Shown: positions 1 to 8,529 of the stretch, piece after piece
Layout: every line of letters starts with the position of its first letter
Position numbering within the stretch: the first letter of the stretch is position 1
Assembly (NCBI GenBank): GCA_012032345.1
Contig: JAAUQI010000010.1
Span: 1-64,000 of the forward strand
Direction of reading: 5' to 3'
DNA: 64,000 nt
Source: Leptolyngbyaceae cyanobacterium RM1_1_2
Lineage (GTDB): Bacteria > Cyanobacteriota > Cyanobacteriia > Phormidesmidales > Phormidesmidaceae
Position numbers and translations under genes: made by a program
Notes under the pieces: generated by a model
Databases searched by the model: none
What the model saw: the letters and a program-made list of their open reading frames with translations, nothing else
What the model was told of the DNA's origin: nothing

Positions 1-1
1 T

Positions 2-85
2 GTCCTTGAGGCTCGCTGCCGCACCTTGCTGTCGATGCAATCCGAGATTAAAGCCTTGACCAATTATCATTGGTGGCCCGCATGA
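2..85 (+). CDS. C-terminal tail of an unidentified protein (partial)
   Basis: A frame open from the left edge to a TGA at 83-85 would give a 27-residue tail ending in NYHWWPA. The gene would begin outside the window. The tail is too short to recognise. It lies about 40 bases before the thioesterase gene on the same strand, so the two could be co-transcribed. An open frame of this length at an edge may also be chance. Confidence 0.3.
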   Translation, partial: VLEARCRTLLSMQSEIKALTNYHWWPA

Positions 86-142
86 CAAGCCTTACAGTTT
101 CGGGGGTATGCTATCCGGATTTAGTATGAGTATCCAATTCGG

Positions 143-538
143 GTGCAACCTCACCATACAGACTATGGGGGTGTTGTCTGGCACGGAGCTTATATTGCGT
201 GGTTAGAGGAAGCGCGGGTTGAATGTCTGCGTCAGGCAGGGGCTGATTTTGCTAGCTGGGTGGCAGCTGGCGTCGATCTACGCGTGGTTAACTTATCGCT
301 GCGCTATCATCGAGCGCTGCAGCTAGGCACGGCAGCAGTGTTGAAAACTCGCCTGACCCGTCAGGGTGTCAGGTTTAACTGGCATTATGAAATTTACGCG
401 ATCGCCCCTAGCTACCTCTGCCTGACCGGTCAGGTAACCCTAGTTGCTATCGATCGCACCCGCAACAAAATCATGCGATCGCTGCCTGTAAACATGGATC
501 AAATTTTAGAGCAGCTAATCGCCCAGTTTCAAGACTAA
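143..538 (+). CDS. Acyl-CoA thioesterase, hot-dog fold (YbgC/4HBT family)
   Basis: Predicted cytoplasmic acyl-CoA thioesterase hydrolysing a thioester to a free acid and CoA. In cyanobacteria this family includes the enzyme cleaving 1,4-dihydroxy-2-naphthoyl-CoA in phylloquinone synthesis, but the substrate cannot be fixed here. The signature HHTDYGGVVWHGAYIAWLEEAR near the N-terminus is typical, with its Asp as the expected catalytic residue. The open frame offers only a GTG at 143, yet the codons just before it (YEYPIRV) still read like the family N-terminus, back to a TAG at 122-124. An ATG at 126 comes into frame if one base is restored near 130, giving 137 residues. The 3' end overlaps the convergent small membrane gene by four bases. 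Family is secure; start is not. Confidence 0.85.
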   Translation: MQPHHTDYGGVVWHGAYIAWLEEARVECLRQAGADFASWVAAGVDLRVVNLSLRYHRALQLGTAAVLKTRLTRQGVRFNWHYEIYAIAPSYLCLTGQVTLVAIDRTRNKIMRSLPVNMDQILEQLIAQFQD

Positions 539-747
539 CGCCCCGGCGCTGAAGAGCCTGTGCCGGGGAGCCAGTCCTGTAGCTGCTGCCAGATGGTAGC
601 AGGGCCAATGCCAAAAAAGATTTGTAATCCTAAGAGCATAAAAGCTACCAGCAGAGCCGTTTTCAGGGTGGCTCTGACCACCCTGATCAGCCACAAAAAA
701 GCTAGAACAGAGACAGCGATCGCACCGACAACAACAACAATTTCCAC
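535..747 (-). CDS. Small two-helix membrane protein, unknown function
   Basis: Predicted 70-residue protein with two hydrophobic stretches: residues 3-24, containing VVVVGAIAVSVLAFLWLI, and about 29-50, containing LLVAFMLLGLQIFFGIG. A short proline-rich tail follows. I do not recognise the family. It lies just downstream of dxr on the same strand, with about 20 bases between them, so co-transcription is likely. The 3' end overlaps the convergent thioesterase gene. Confidence 0.6.
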   Translation of the reverse strand: MEIVVVVGAIAVSVLAFLWLIRVVRATLKTALLVAFMLLGLQIFFGIGPATIWQQLQDWLPGTGSSAPGR

Positions 748-767
748 AATGATTCCAAAAAAAATAG

Positions 768-1955
768 CTAGCGAATAGAGGCCGTTTGTGCCAGAGATTG
801 ACTACAAGATTGGGCTTCGCTTCTGGCCCACCGATCGGCTTCTAATATATCCGCTAAAGCCGGATCTGAGTGATTGTTAGCATGATGGCGATCGCAGACC
901 TGCTCAATCAGATGAGGAATGTCTAAAAAGCGAATCTTTTCGTCTAAAAAGAGCGCAACGGCCTGCTCGTTGGCCGCATTCAGCACCGCTGGCATGGAGC
1001 CACCGGCTCTTCCGGCTGCGTAGGCCAGATCCATGCAGGGATACTTTTGACGATCGGGAGCACGGAAGGTTAAGTCACCTGCCTTAACCAGATCAAGCGG
1101 TTCCCAGTCTGTACAAATTCGCTCTGGCCACGACAGCGCATAGAGCAGCGGCAGGCGCATATCGGGCCAGCCGAGCTGAGCCAGCATCGACGTGTCCTGC
1201 AGCTCAATTAGTGAGTGAATAATGCTCTGGGGGTGAATCACAATATCGATGCGGTTATAGTCCACCCCAAACAGGTAGTGCGCCTCGATTACCTCCAGCC
1301 CTTTATTCATCAAAGTCGCTGAATCTACGGTGATTTTGCGGCCCATTGACCAGTTGGGATGCTTCAGCGCATCTGCTACCTTGACATCTGCTAGCTTTTC
1401 CGTCGGCCAGTCTCGAAACGCGCCGCCCGAGGCCGTCAGCACAATTCGCCGTAGACTGCCCTCAGGTACCCCCTGCAAACACTGAAAAATGGCTGAATGC
1501 TCAGAGTCCGCCGGCAGCAGACGTACCCCATGCTTTTTGATTAGCGGCAGCACCACCGGGCCGCCCGCAATCAGGGTTTCTTTATTCGCCAGAGCAATGT
1601 CTTTACCCGCCTCGATCGCCGCTAGCGTTGGCAACAGCCCTGCACAGCCGACAATCCCGGTTACCACCGCTTCTGCGTCGCCATAGCGGGCTACCTCGAC
1701 TACCCCTTCGTCTCCTGCCAGCAAAATTGGCTGAGGCTCCAAGTCAGCGATCGCCGCCTTCAGTTCCGGTAAATAATCAGCCTGACAAATTGCTACAATG
1801 TCGGGCCGAAACTGTCTCACCTGCTGAGCCAGCAGTTTGACATTGCGTCCTGCGGCAAGCCCCACTAGGCGGAACTGATCAGGATGGCTCTGGACAATAT
1901 CGAGGGTTTGTGTCCCAATCGAGCCAGTCGATCCAAGCAGAGTTATGGCCTTCAC
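768..1955 (-). CDS. dxr: 1-deoxy-D-xylulose 5-phosphate reductoisomerase
   Basis: Second enzyme of the MEP isoprenoid pathway. It converts DXP to 2-C-methyl-D-erythritol 4-phosphate with NADPH and a divalent metal, and feeds carotenoid, phytol and quinone synthesis. The N-terminus has the NADPH-binding [13 protein letters not shown]. The central block has the metal and substrate residues [13 protein letters not shown], followed by SGGAFRDW and [19 protein letters not shown]. The 395-residue length is normal for the family. The start ATG is followed directly by the Rossmann motif, so there is no room for a targeting extension. The neighbouring small membrane gene lies downstream on the same strand. 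Confidence 0.97.
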   Translation of the reverse strand: MKAITLLGSTGSIGTQTLDIVQSHPDQFRLVGLAAGRNVKLLAQQVRQFRPDIVAICQADYLPELKAAIADLEPQPILLAGDEGVVEVARYGDAEAVVTGIVGCAGLLPTLAAIEAGKDIALANKETLIAGGPVVLPLIKKHGVRLLPADSEHSAIFQCLQGVPEGSLRRIVLTASGGAFRDWPTEKLADVKVADALKHPNWSMGRKITVDSATLMNKGLEVIEAHYLFGVDYNRIDIVIHPQSIIHSLIELQDTSMLAQLGWPDMRLPLLYALSWPERICTDWEPLDLVKAGDLTFRAPDRQKYPCMDLAYAAGRAGGSMPAVLNAANEQAVALFLDEKIRFLDIPHLIEQVCDRHHANNHSDPALADILEADRWARSEAQSCSQSLAQTASIR

Positions 1956-2055
1956 AATGTTCCTAGGGTTCAGGTTCTCTTCACAACTATACGCTGTTAT
2001 CCGCCGTAAATTGACCTCCCCGCCGTCCTGAAGCAGCGCTGGACAGTCTGCCTGC

Positions 2056-3918
2056 TTAGGTGCGAGCTGACAGCCGGGTTGGAGCAGGTTTCTTTGTGTT
2101 TGTGATCCGCTCGAAGCTCAGCGCCGCTACGCCCAGGGTCACCAGCAAAATCCCGATCCATTCGATTAGCTCTAGATTGGTCTGAGCGCCGGGAGTGATA
2201 ATAGCCGCCAAAACCGCCGTCATGACCGGGCCACTTGCCGCTACGATGGACGCCTTGGCGGCTCCCATCAAACGAACGCCGTAGTTATTGAACAGATAGC
2301 CCACTAGAGTAAAAACCCCCAGCAGCAAGACGCTAACCATCAAGGCAGAGGCATTGACCGGCGGCTCTAGCTGAGCACCCAGCAAAGGCATGCCCAAGGT
2401 TTGAGAAATAGACAAAGCCGTCACCACAGTACCCGCTAGCACTAAGACTGTCGTAAACTGCAGCAGCGTCACGGGTATTGGATGTAGTCTGCGAAAGCTA
2501 ATTTGCATAGCAATCAGGTATAGAGCAAAGGCGACACTCGCCAGCAAGGCAGCTCCTATGCCCCAGGGTGAGATATTGCCTCCGGCTGATAAATAGCTGC
2601 TAATTGTGGGCCAGGAAACCATAAAAATTCCCATTGCGATCGCCACCATCACCATCCCTCGCAGCGCTGTCGGGCGATCGCCAAACAAAAACCAGGCCAG
2701 CGGTACCGTAACTAGGGGATACATAAACAGCAGCGTCACCGCCACCCCAGAGCCAATTTCGGGGATGGCTTTGTACATCAAAATTTGAGACATAAATAGA
2801 AAAAAGCCGCTGCCGATCACCTGTAAAAACGAACGGCGATCGCGCCCTTCTAAAAACTGGCTCAGTTCTTTCCAGACGGGCGGGTAAAGCTGCTGGGCAA
2901 TCAGTCCCAGCATCGGCAGCACTACTAACATGCGAAAAAACAGCAGCATCAGCGCGCTAGGAACGTTCAGAGGCAAAATCTGATCGATAGCTAGCCAGCC
3001 AAACAGCTGTGCTCCCCTGCCAATAATCTGCACCAAAACGTTGTGAAAGGACAGCGCCAGGGTAGACATAAAAATCAGCGCTAAGCCTTTCTGAAAGCGA
3101 GAAAACTGCTGCAAAGTAGGCTCTACAGACTGACTCATCTGCCGTGAGTTTACGGTTGGCTGCCGCGATGGCAGGACAGTTGTTTCCGGTTGCGCTCTAG
3201 AGGCAGAGGGATACGTATCAGCAGTGGCTGGCAGCTCACTAATTTGCTGCTGTAGCTGCTGGTTGAGCCGACCCACCAGAGCATCTAAAATGACTTCTCC
3301 CTGCTGCTCCAGGGAGTGCATGCGGCCAATTTGACGATTTAGCGAACTTTGATAGCTATTGAGGTCTTGCTGAAGCGACTGCAGGGTGCTGCTTAAACTA
3401 GAGTCAAGCGAAGTCAATAGCTGATGAATATTGTGGGTCATATGACCCGCAGCGGGAGACAGACTGGCTGACGAACTGCGATCGCCAGAGTCTAGAGGGC
3501 CTGTGTAGAGAGACTGAGCCAGCTGGTTTTGCAAATGACTAGCTAGAGTCTGAGCCAGCCGCTTGGCCCAAACCTGCTGCTGAGCCTGCTGCTGCTTTGA
3601 GAGCGCCACCTGCTTATTTGCCTGTAGAGACTGATAGTCTGCCTGTAAAGCCTCATAGTCCGTCTCTAGCTGCTCAATATCCTGCATTAGGCGAGACTTG
3701 CGAACCTGTAGCTGGTCAATCTCCTGCACTAGCTGCCCAGCTATCTGCTGCCGAAACTGCTCAAGATCCTGCCGCAGCTCTTTGAGCATAGCTGCTGGAT
3801 CTTGAGCAGACGCTTCCGGCTGATTAGGTAGATCGTCTCGCTGCCCCATAAGTGTAGAATCCCGAAAAAGTTCGTCCACTAAACCCATCTTTCTAAACGC
3901 TAATTTAGAAAGTTCCAC
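2056..3918 (-). CDS. EamA/DMT-family transporter with long N-terminal coiled coil
   Basis: Predicted inner-membrane permease of the drug/metabolite transporter superfamily; substrate unknown. Residues 1 to about 270 are hydrophilic and Gln-rich. A clear coiled coil runs from about 45 to 130 (repeats such as [12 protein letters not shown] and [14 protein letters not shown]), with a second helical part near 165-225. Residues 280-610 hold about ten hydrophobic helices in two EamA halves, with [21 protein letters not shown] typical of the first half. Ordinary EamA proteins are about 300 residues, so the N-terminal half is an addition that could tether or oligomerise the carrier. Both parts lie in one uninterrupted frame. 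The gene stands alone. Confidence 0.85.
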   Translation of the reverse strand: MELSKLAFRKMGLVDELFRDSTLMGQRDDLPNQPEASAQDPAAMLKELRQDLEQFRQQIAGQLVQEIDQLQVRKSRLMQDIEQLETDYEALQADYQSLQANKQVALSKQQQAQQQVWAKRLAQTLASHLQNQLAQSLYTGPLDSGDRSSSASLSPAAGHMTHNIHQLLTSLDSSLSSTLQSLQQDLNSYQSSLNRQIGRMHSLEQQGEVILDALVGRLNQQLQQQISELPATADTYPSASRAQPETTVLPSRQPTVNSRQMSQSVEPTLQQFSRFQKGLALIFMSTLALSFHNVLVQIIGRGAQLFGWLAIDQILPLNVPSALMLLFFRMLVVLPMLGLIAQQLYPPVWKELSQFLEGRDRRSFLQVIGSGFFLFMSQILMYKAIPEIGSGVAVTLLFMYPLVTVPLAWFLFGDRPTALRGMVMVAIAMGIFMVSWPTISSYLSAGGNISPWGIGAALLASVAFALYLIAMQISFRRLHPIPVTLLQFTTVLVLAGTVVTALSISQTLGMPLLGAQLEPPVNASALMVSVLLLGVFTLVGYLFNNYGVRLMGAAKASIVAASGPVMTAVLAAIITPGAQTNLELIEWIGILLVTLGVAALSFERITNTKKPAPTRLSART

Positions 3919-4198
3919 AGACTGTTGTTGTTATTTTGCGCAAAAACTCCCCAAAGATCTCACTAAATCTCATTAGCTGGCCTTAAGCAAAGGTTTGTAA
4001 CGGATCAGTCGGCTGATCGGGCAGACACAGATGGCTGGCTGCCCCTACTGAAGGGAAAAAAGTTCGATAGGTTCTAACAGCTAAGAATAACGGCTAAAAA
4101 TAAAGTGTCTGCTTGCGGACAAAAAGGGATGCCCCAACTGGCAGAGTAAGGCTTAGACCTGGCAGAACCTGCTATCAATTATCGCTTTTTTAAGGTTT

Positions 4199-4843
4199 AT
4201 GGATCGAACCCAGTGGCTGGCTTACATCTGCCAAACAAAGGCGATCGCTGTAATTCGTGCCCCTTCCCATGAGCTAGGGCGTAAAATGGCGTGTGCAGTG
4301 GCCACCGGAGGACTCACCTGCTTAGAAATTACCTGGACAACTCCCCAAGCTGCGCAGTTAGTCACCCAGCTGCGCTCAGAGCTACCAGAGTGCCAAATCG
4401 GGGCAGGCACACTGCTAAGCCTGGATCAGCTAGAGGAGGCTTACCAGGCGGGGGCGCAGTTTTGCTTTTCACCTCATACCAGTGTGACCCTGACTCAGGC
4501 GGCAAAGGCGCGATCGCTGGCGTTTATTCCCGGTGCTCTCACCCCCAGCGAAATTGTGCTGGCCTGGCAGACGGGCGCAGCCAGTGTGAAAGTCTTTCCG
4601 ATAACAGCGATGGGAGGCATCAGCTATTTACGGAGTTTACAAGGCCCTTTAAGCCATATTCCCCTGATTCCCACTGGGGGAGTGCGCTGTCAGGACGCCG
4701 CTGCCATGCTGCAGGCAGGCGCGATCGCCGTTGGACTCTCTGGCGCTCTATTTCCCCCAGCAGAAATTCAGCAGGCAAATTGGACAGCGATTAGCCGTCG
4801 CGCCGCTCAGCTCGTAGCTTCCTTAAACATGGCCCAGTCTTAG
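4199..4843 (+). CDS. eda: KDPG / 4-hydroxy-2-oxoglutarate aldolase
   Basis: Class I aldolase that cleaves 2-keto-3-deoxy-6-phosphogluconate to pyruvate and glyceraldehyde 3-phosphate, the last step of the Entner-Doudoroff route. The family also splits 4-hydroxy-2-oxoglutarate. The Schiff-base lysine lies in SVKVFPITAMGG, the general-base glutamate in CLEITWTTP, and the phosphate loop in PTGGV and AVGLSGALF. Length (214) is usual. A ribosome site is not obvious, but ATG 4199 gives the standard family N-terminus (IAVIRAP about 15 residues in). No 6-phosphogluconate dehydratase lies nearby. The 3' end overlaps the convergent ycf20 by four bases. Confidence 0.93.
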   Translation: MDRTQWLAYICQTKAIAVIRAPSHELGRKMACAVATGGLTCLEITWTTPQAAQLVTQLRSELPECQIGAGTLLSLDQLEEAYQAGAQFCFSPHTSVTLTQAAKARSLAFIPGALTPSEIVLAWQTGAASVKVFPITAMGGISYLRSLQGPLSHIPLIPTGGVRCQDAAAMLQAGAIAVGLSGALFPPAEIQQANWTAISRRAAQLVASLNMAQS

Positions 4844-5198
4844 CTACCCAGCTTAAAGGCTTCTACAAATAGCCCATAAGTCAGCCCCACCTTAAAGGCG
4901 TTGACCAGGGAGCCAAAAACGCTGTGGGCACTGCCGCGCGGGCTATCAGCACGATCGCGGCTGGTAGATCTGCGGTAGTACAGGCGGCTGACAAGTTCAA
5001 CAAAACCCATCAGCAAGGCTGAAATAATGACGTCTAAATCAGCCGTTTGGCCTGCCGTGGCCGAAACAGCAACGGCAAAAAATTGCCAAACAGCAAGCTG
5101 ATAATCTCTAGCGATAGCCGCCGCCAGGGATTGCCCACCCACAGCAAAAAGCGATTGAGCGTACCGCCAAAAAGCATACTCAGGCGTGTATTTTGCAT
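4840..5198 (-). CDS. ycf20: Ycf20 (DUF565) membrane protein, interrupted by a one-base frameshift
   Basis: Ycf20 is a small membrane protein conserved in cyanobacteria and plastids; in algae and plants related proteins affect non-photochemical quenching. The N-terminal part reads from ATG 5198 (MQNTRLSMLFGG, then NPWRRLSLEIISLLFGNFL), with ribosome site AGGAAAGGGA just upstream. The rest (AVAVSATAGQTADLDVI, then NAFKVGLTYGLFVEAFKLGS) lies in the -1 frame. The switch falls at the A6 run at 5077-5082 (T6 on the coding strand). One extra base would give an unbroken 119-residue protein. An open frame starting at 5142 gives only a false N-terminus. On the coding strand the break site reads U UUU UUG. 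Confidence 0.88.
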
Positions 5199-5210
5199 AA
5201 TCCCTTTCCT

Positions 5211-7393
5211 CTAAGATCTATGGCAGGCGGGATGCAGGCCCCCCTGGGTACAAATAAAGATTAGCTGCTCACGGCTCAGGTTTTGCGCCTGACTAAAATC
5301 AACGTCTGCAAGTTGAGTACCGTTGCCGCTGTCAGCCGGAAGCTGGCTCACAAATGCCTGTGGACTGTTTGACGGCTGGACTGACAGTTTAGCGCCCGCA
5401 AAATTCGCCCCGGTTAAATCAGCCCTAGCTAAGCGCACACCCGTTAGATTGGCCCCCTGCAAATTGGCATGTTGCAGATTGGCCTGTGTCAGGTCAGCTC
5501 CGGTGAGGTTGGCTGCAGCAAAGTTGCTCCAGACCAGTCTGGCATTTTTAAGATTGGCTGCTGACAGGTTAGCTTCTTGCCAGCTCGAACGTTCTAAATC
5601 GGCTCTCACCAGCACCGCCCCAGCGGCTTGAACTCGCCCCAGTTGGGCATCTTTTAGCTTTGCGCCCTGTAGATTGGCCTCAGTCAGATCCGCCCCGGTC
5701 AAACTCGCCTGAGTGAGCTGAGTCTGTCTTAAACTGGCCCCGATCAGTCGGGCCGCACTCAGGTTGGCCGCTGTTAGGTTGGCCTGATCGAGCTGCGCCC
5801 GCTGTAGGTTAGCCCTGAGTAAACTCACCCGTGGCATCTGGCTCCAGCGCAAATCGGCTGCGCTCAGGTCAGTGGCGCTTAGGTCAGCCCCGCTTAAGTC
5901 TGTGGTGCGGTCGTCGTAGGTACCAGGTTTACGGTCAGGCCCGACCGCAAAGAAGCGGCTGAACCGCAGGCTAGCCCCGTGCAGTCGAGAGCCTGACCAC
6001 TGACTCCCGGCTAGCTGGGTGCGCTCTAAAACCAGTTGGAAGCTGCCAGCGCCGCTGCTGACCTGCTCTAGATTGATCTGGCTGAGGTTCGTTTGATTGA
6101 GCTCGTCACTGTAGAGCACCAAAATCTTTGCGATCGCCCGCTTGACTGCCTGCTGTTTTTGAGCTGCTTGCGCTTGCTGACGACGATTGCCGAGAGCCGC
6201 CAGATCATTGTCTAGGGCACGGTTGAGCCGACGTAAATAGGGCAGCGCTTCTGGCCCAATCGAAACCAACCCCTGTTGAATCGTCTCTATCAGCAGCGGC
6301 TGGTCAGCCTCTATTAGCAAGTCGGCCAGCAAAGGAAGCCTGCGGCTGTCACGGCTGTTGGCCAGCGCCAGGATAGTAGTTTGTCGCTGCACGAGGCGAT
6401 CGCTTGGCAGCGTACTCAGGGTTTCTACCAGAGTGCTAAAGAGTGGGTCACGGCGATCTAAACTCTCAGCGTTTGTCTGCCATTGGCTCTGACGGCTAAC
6501 CGCCACGCTGACCAGCAAAATCAAGCCTCCCAAGGAGAGAATACCCAGAGACAATAGTGGCGATCGCCGGATTTGTGCTACAAATTCTGTCTGCGGCGTC
6601 ATCTGCGGGGTGAAAACTACTGACGTCAGACCGCTCTCCTCCTGACGCACCAGGCTGTAGGCGGCAGGCTCGTCCGTCTGGCCATAGAGCCGAGGCAGTA
6701 AGCTAGCCAACGATAGTGCCCGCACAGGGCGATCGCAATCGAGCACGTAAGTCCCGGCAAGATAGTCGTGAAGCGCGCGCTGCTTGGGGTGGCAACAGAC
6801 TACTGCACCCTCTCCGAGCACTGCTGCCAGCATGAGTCCTAGCAGATAGCGCAGATTGGGAAAAAGGCCGCTCCAGCGCCAGATTACATAGGCTAGTAAA
6901 AAGGCGGTTCCCCAACGGCCCAGGAGTTCACGCTGAGCCGCCCTGCCCCAGCCAAGACGCCCCACCGTACCAACAACTCGCAGCCTGAGCCAGCGCTTGG
7001 GCCAGGTCTGCCCGCTGCGACCAAGCTGATAAATCTGTAGACCTGCGATCGCAGCGGTGTGACCACGGCCAGTATCTCTAGCCGCCGCCGGGCAGGCGGT
7101 ACCACGGCGGCATCTGTCAGTTTAGGCTGGGCCAACAGCCAGCGTCCGGTGGCCTGTAGATGTTCAAATACGGGACTCTCAAGTGCTGGATCTGCCGTTG
7201 AATTAGGGGTTGAATGAGCTGGAATAAACTGACTGGCCGCTAGGGGTACGCAGGCTCCACTGAGAATAAAAGCCGACTCCAAGCTCCAGGCCAGCAGCCG
7301 CCTCAGTCTGAATCCCCAAAATCTTTCAGGAATACGATGCTCGGGGGTAGCCGCTTCGACTGTAGGTGTGTGTACTTTGGCTGAGCGTACCAT
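5211..7393 (-). CDS. RDD-domain membrane protein with HEAT-like and pentapeptide-repeat regions, frameshifted
   Basis: The reconstructed product is about 727 residues in three parts. First is an RDD membrane domain: RLRRLLAWSLESAF from ATG 7393, then SGQTWPKRWLRLRVVG and QRALHDYLAGTYV. Next is an anchored helical, HEAT-like stretch (LPLLADLLIEADQ). Last are about 25 pentapeptide repeats of A(D/N)LXX type (for example LSGADLSATDLSAADL), which fold as a right-handed beta helix. The RDD domain is split: its first helix lies in the frame of 6893-7393 and the remainder in that of 5211-6965, with the switch near 7050-7080. One extra base joins them. The GTG at 6965 is therefore unlikely to be the true start. 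AGGAAAAGGG precedes ATG 7393. Function is unknown. Confidence 0.82.
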
Positions 7394-7631
7394 GCCCTTT
7401 TCCTGCGCTGGCGCGTAAATCTAAGTTGAGAATGTTTTTGTTTTAGCACTCCAGATGAGACTCTGGGCGCTTTCTCAGAAAAAGTTGGGATTTTTGTGCT
7501 TTTCGGCACCTTCAAAACCGCTCTGAGAAGTGTCACAGATAGATTCTTGCGGTAGCCGTGGGGTAGCTAGTATAAAAGCGTTGTTGAAAACACAAATACT
7601 TTTCAGTATTGCTTACAGGTGGGAGCCAATT

Positions 7632-8039
7632 ATGAAACGCTTTAATCGATGGATGATCGTTCCCGCTACCGCTGCTGCGCTTGTCTCTATGACAGGTGTA
7701 GCCTTTAGCCAGACAGTGGTGCAGACTCCGCTGCAGTCAGCTACCACAGTCAGCCTGACATCGGGAGGCGCTCAGTCTAGCTGTGGCAACTTTGGTAACG
7801 AGGCCCTATCCCTCAGAATTACCGAGTCCTTTGCCTCTGTAACCGTCCGGGTAGAAAACCCCAGCGCTGACACCACGCTGTATATCACCGGCCCCAATAA
7901 TTTTACCGAGTGCAAGCGTCCCAATACACAAGGTGTAGTTGAAGCCCCTGGAGTGCTGAATCAGGGCACCTATACGGTTTATGTCGGCGATCGCGCTGGA
8001 AATAGCCAGGTTCACACCGTCTCTGTTAGCCAAAACTGA
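7632..8039 (+). CDS. Secreted protein of unknown function
   Basis: Predicted 135-residue exported protein. It has a clear signal peptide (basic MKRFNR, hydrophobic VPATAAALVSMTGVAF, cleavage likely after AFS). The mature part is a small beta-rich domain with two cysteines (SSCGNFG and TECKRP) that could form a disulphide. Phrases such as TLYITGPNN and LNQGTYTVYVGD resemble the beta-sandwich of pre-peptidase C-terminal domains, but I do not assign it. ATG 7632 is preceded by AGGTGGGAG; the open frame extends upstream to 7530 without a better start. The 3' end overlaps the convergent methyltransferase gene by 14 bases. Confidence 0.75.
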   Translation: MKRFNRWMIVPATAAALVSMTGVAFSQTVVQTPLQSATTVSLTSGGAQSSCGNFGNEALSLRITESFASVTVRVENPSADTTLYITGPNNFTECKRPNTQGVVEAPGVLNQGTYTVYVGDRAGNSQVHTVSVSQN

Positions 8040-8529
8040 CGCAGCCAGCCGACAGGCTCCAGCAGTACAGCGTAGAGCTTTCTTCAGAGTCGGGCAGGTG
8101 CAAAACTCGATCAGGTGTCCAGTCCCCTAGGTCAAACTGGTGAGAGACAATGCGTGCTCCCGGCTGTAGCTGACTGAGCAAATGGGGCAGCAGCCGCAGA
8201 TTGAGATGGGGCAGTAAATAGAGGACAACGATCGTAGCGGCTCGAACATCACAGCTGAACAGATCCTGCTGCCAAAAGGTGAGGCGATCGCTGACGCCAG
8301 CCGCGCTGGCCGCTGCCTGGGCCTGCTGCAAACACCGCTCGTCAACATCAATCCCTACGCCTCGGGCACCCAAACGAGCCGCCGCAATCAGAATGCGACC
8401 ATCGCCGCAGCCCAAATCGTAGACCACGTCCTCAGCCGTAATTTCTGCTAAGTTCAGCAGTGGCTCAACCACATCAAACGGCGTGGGGATAAAGCCAATA
8501 TGCGGCTGGGGCAGAGAGGACTGGGTCAT
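8026..8529 (-). CDS. SAM-dependent methyltransferase, class I
   Basis: Predicted small cytoplasmic methyltransferase of 167 residues. The SAM-binding motif I is VVYDLGCGDGRI, the motif II acid is GIDVDERCL, and a later strand is ATIVVLYLLPHLN. The opening IPTPFDVVEPLLNLA is common in a family of uncharacterised bacterial methyltransferases annotated only by fold. The substrate cannot be inferred. Its start abuts the stop of the RNase gene (8530) on the same strand, so it is probably the last gene of the rpmG-rpsR-RNase operon. Confidence 0.82.
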   Translation of the reverse strand: MTQSSLPQPHIGFIPTPFDVVEPLLNLAEITAEDVVYDLGCGDGRILIAAARLGARGVGIDVDERCLQQAQAAASAAGVSDRLTFWQQDLFSCDVRAATIVVLYLLPHLNLRLLPHLLSQLQPGARIVSHQFDLGDWTPDRVLHLPDSEESSTLYCWSLSAGCVSFG

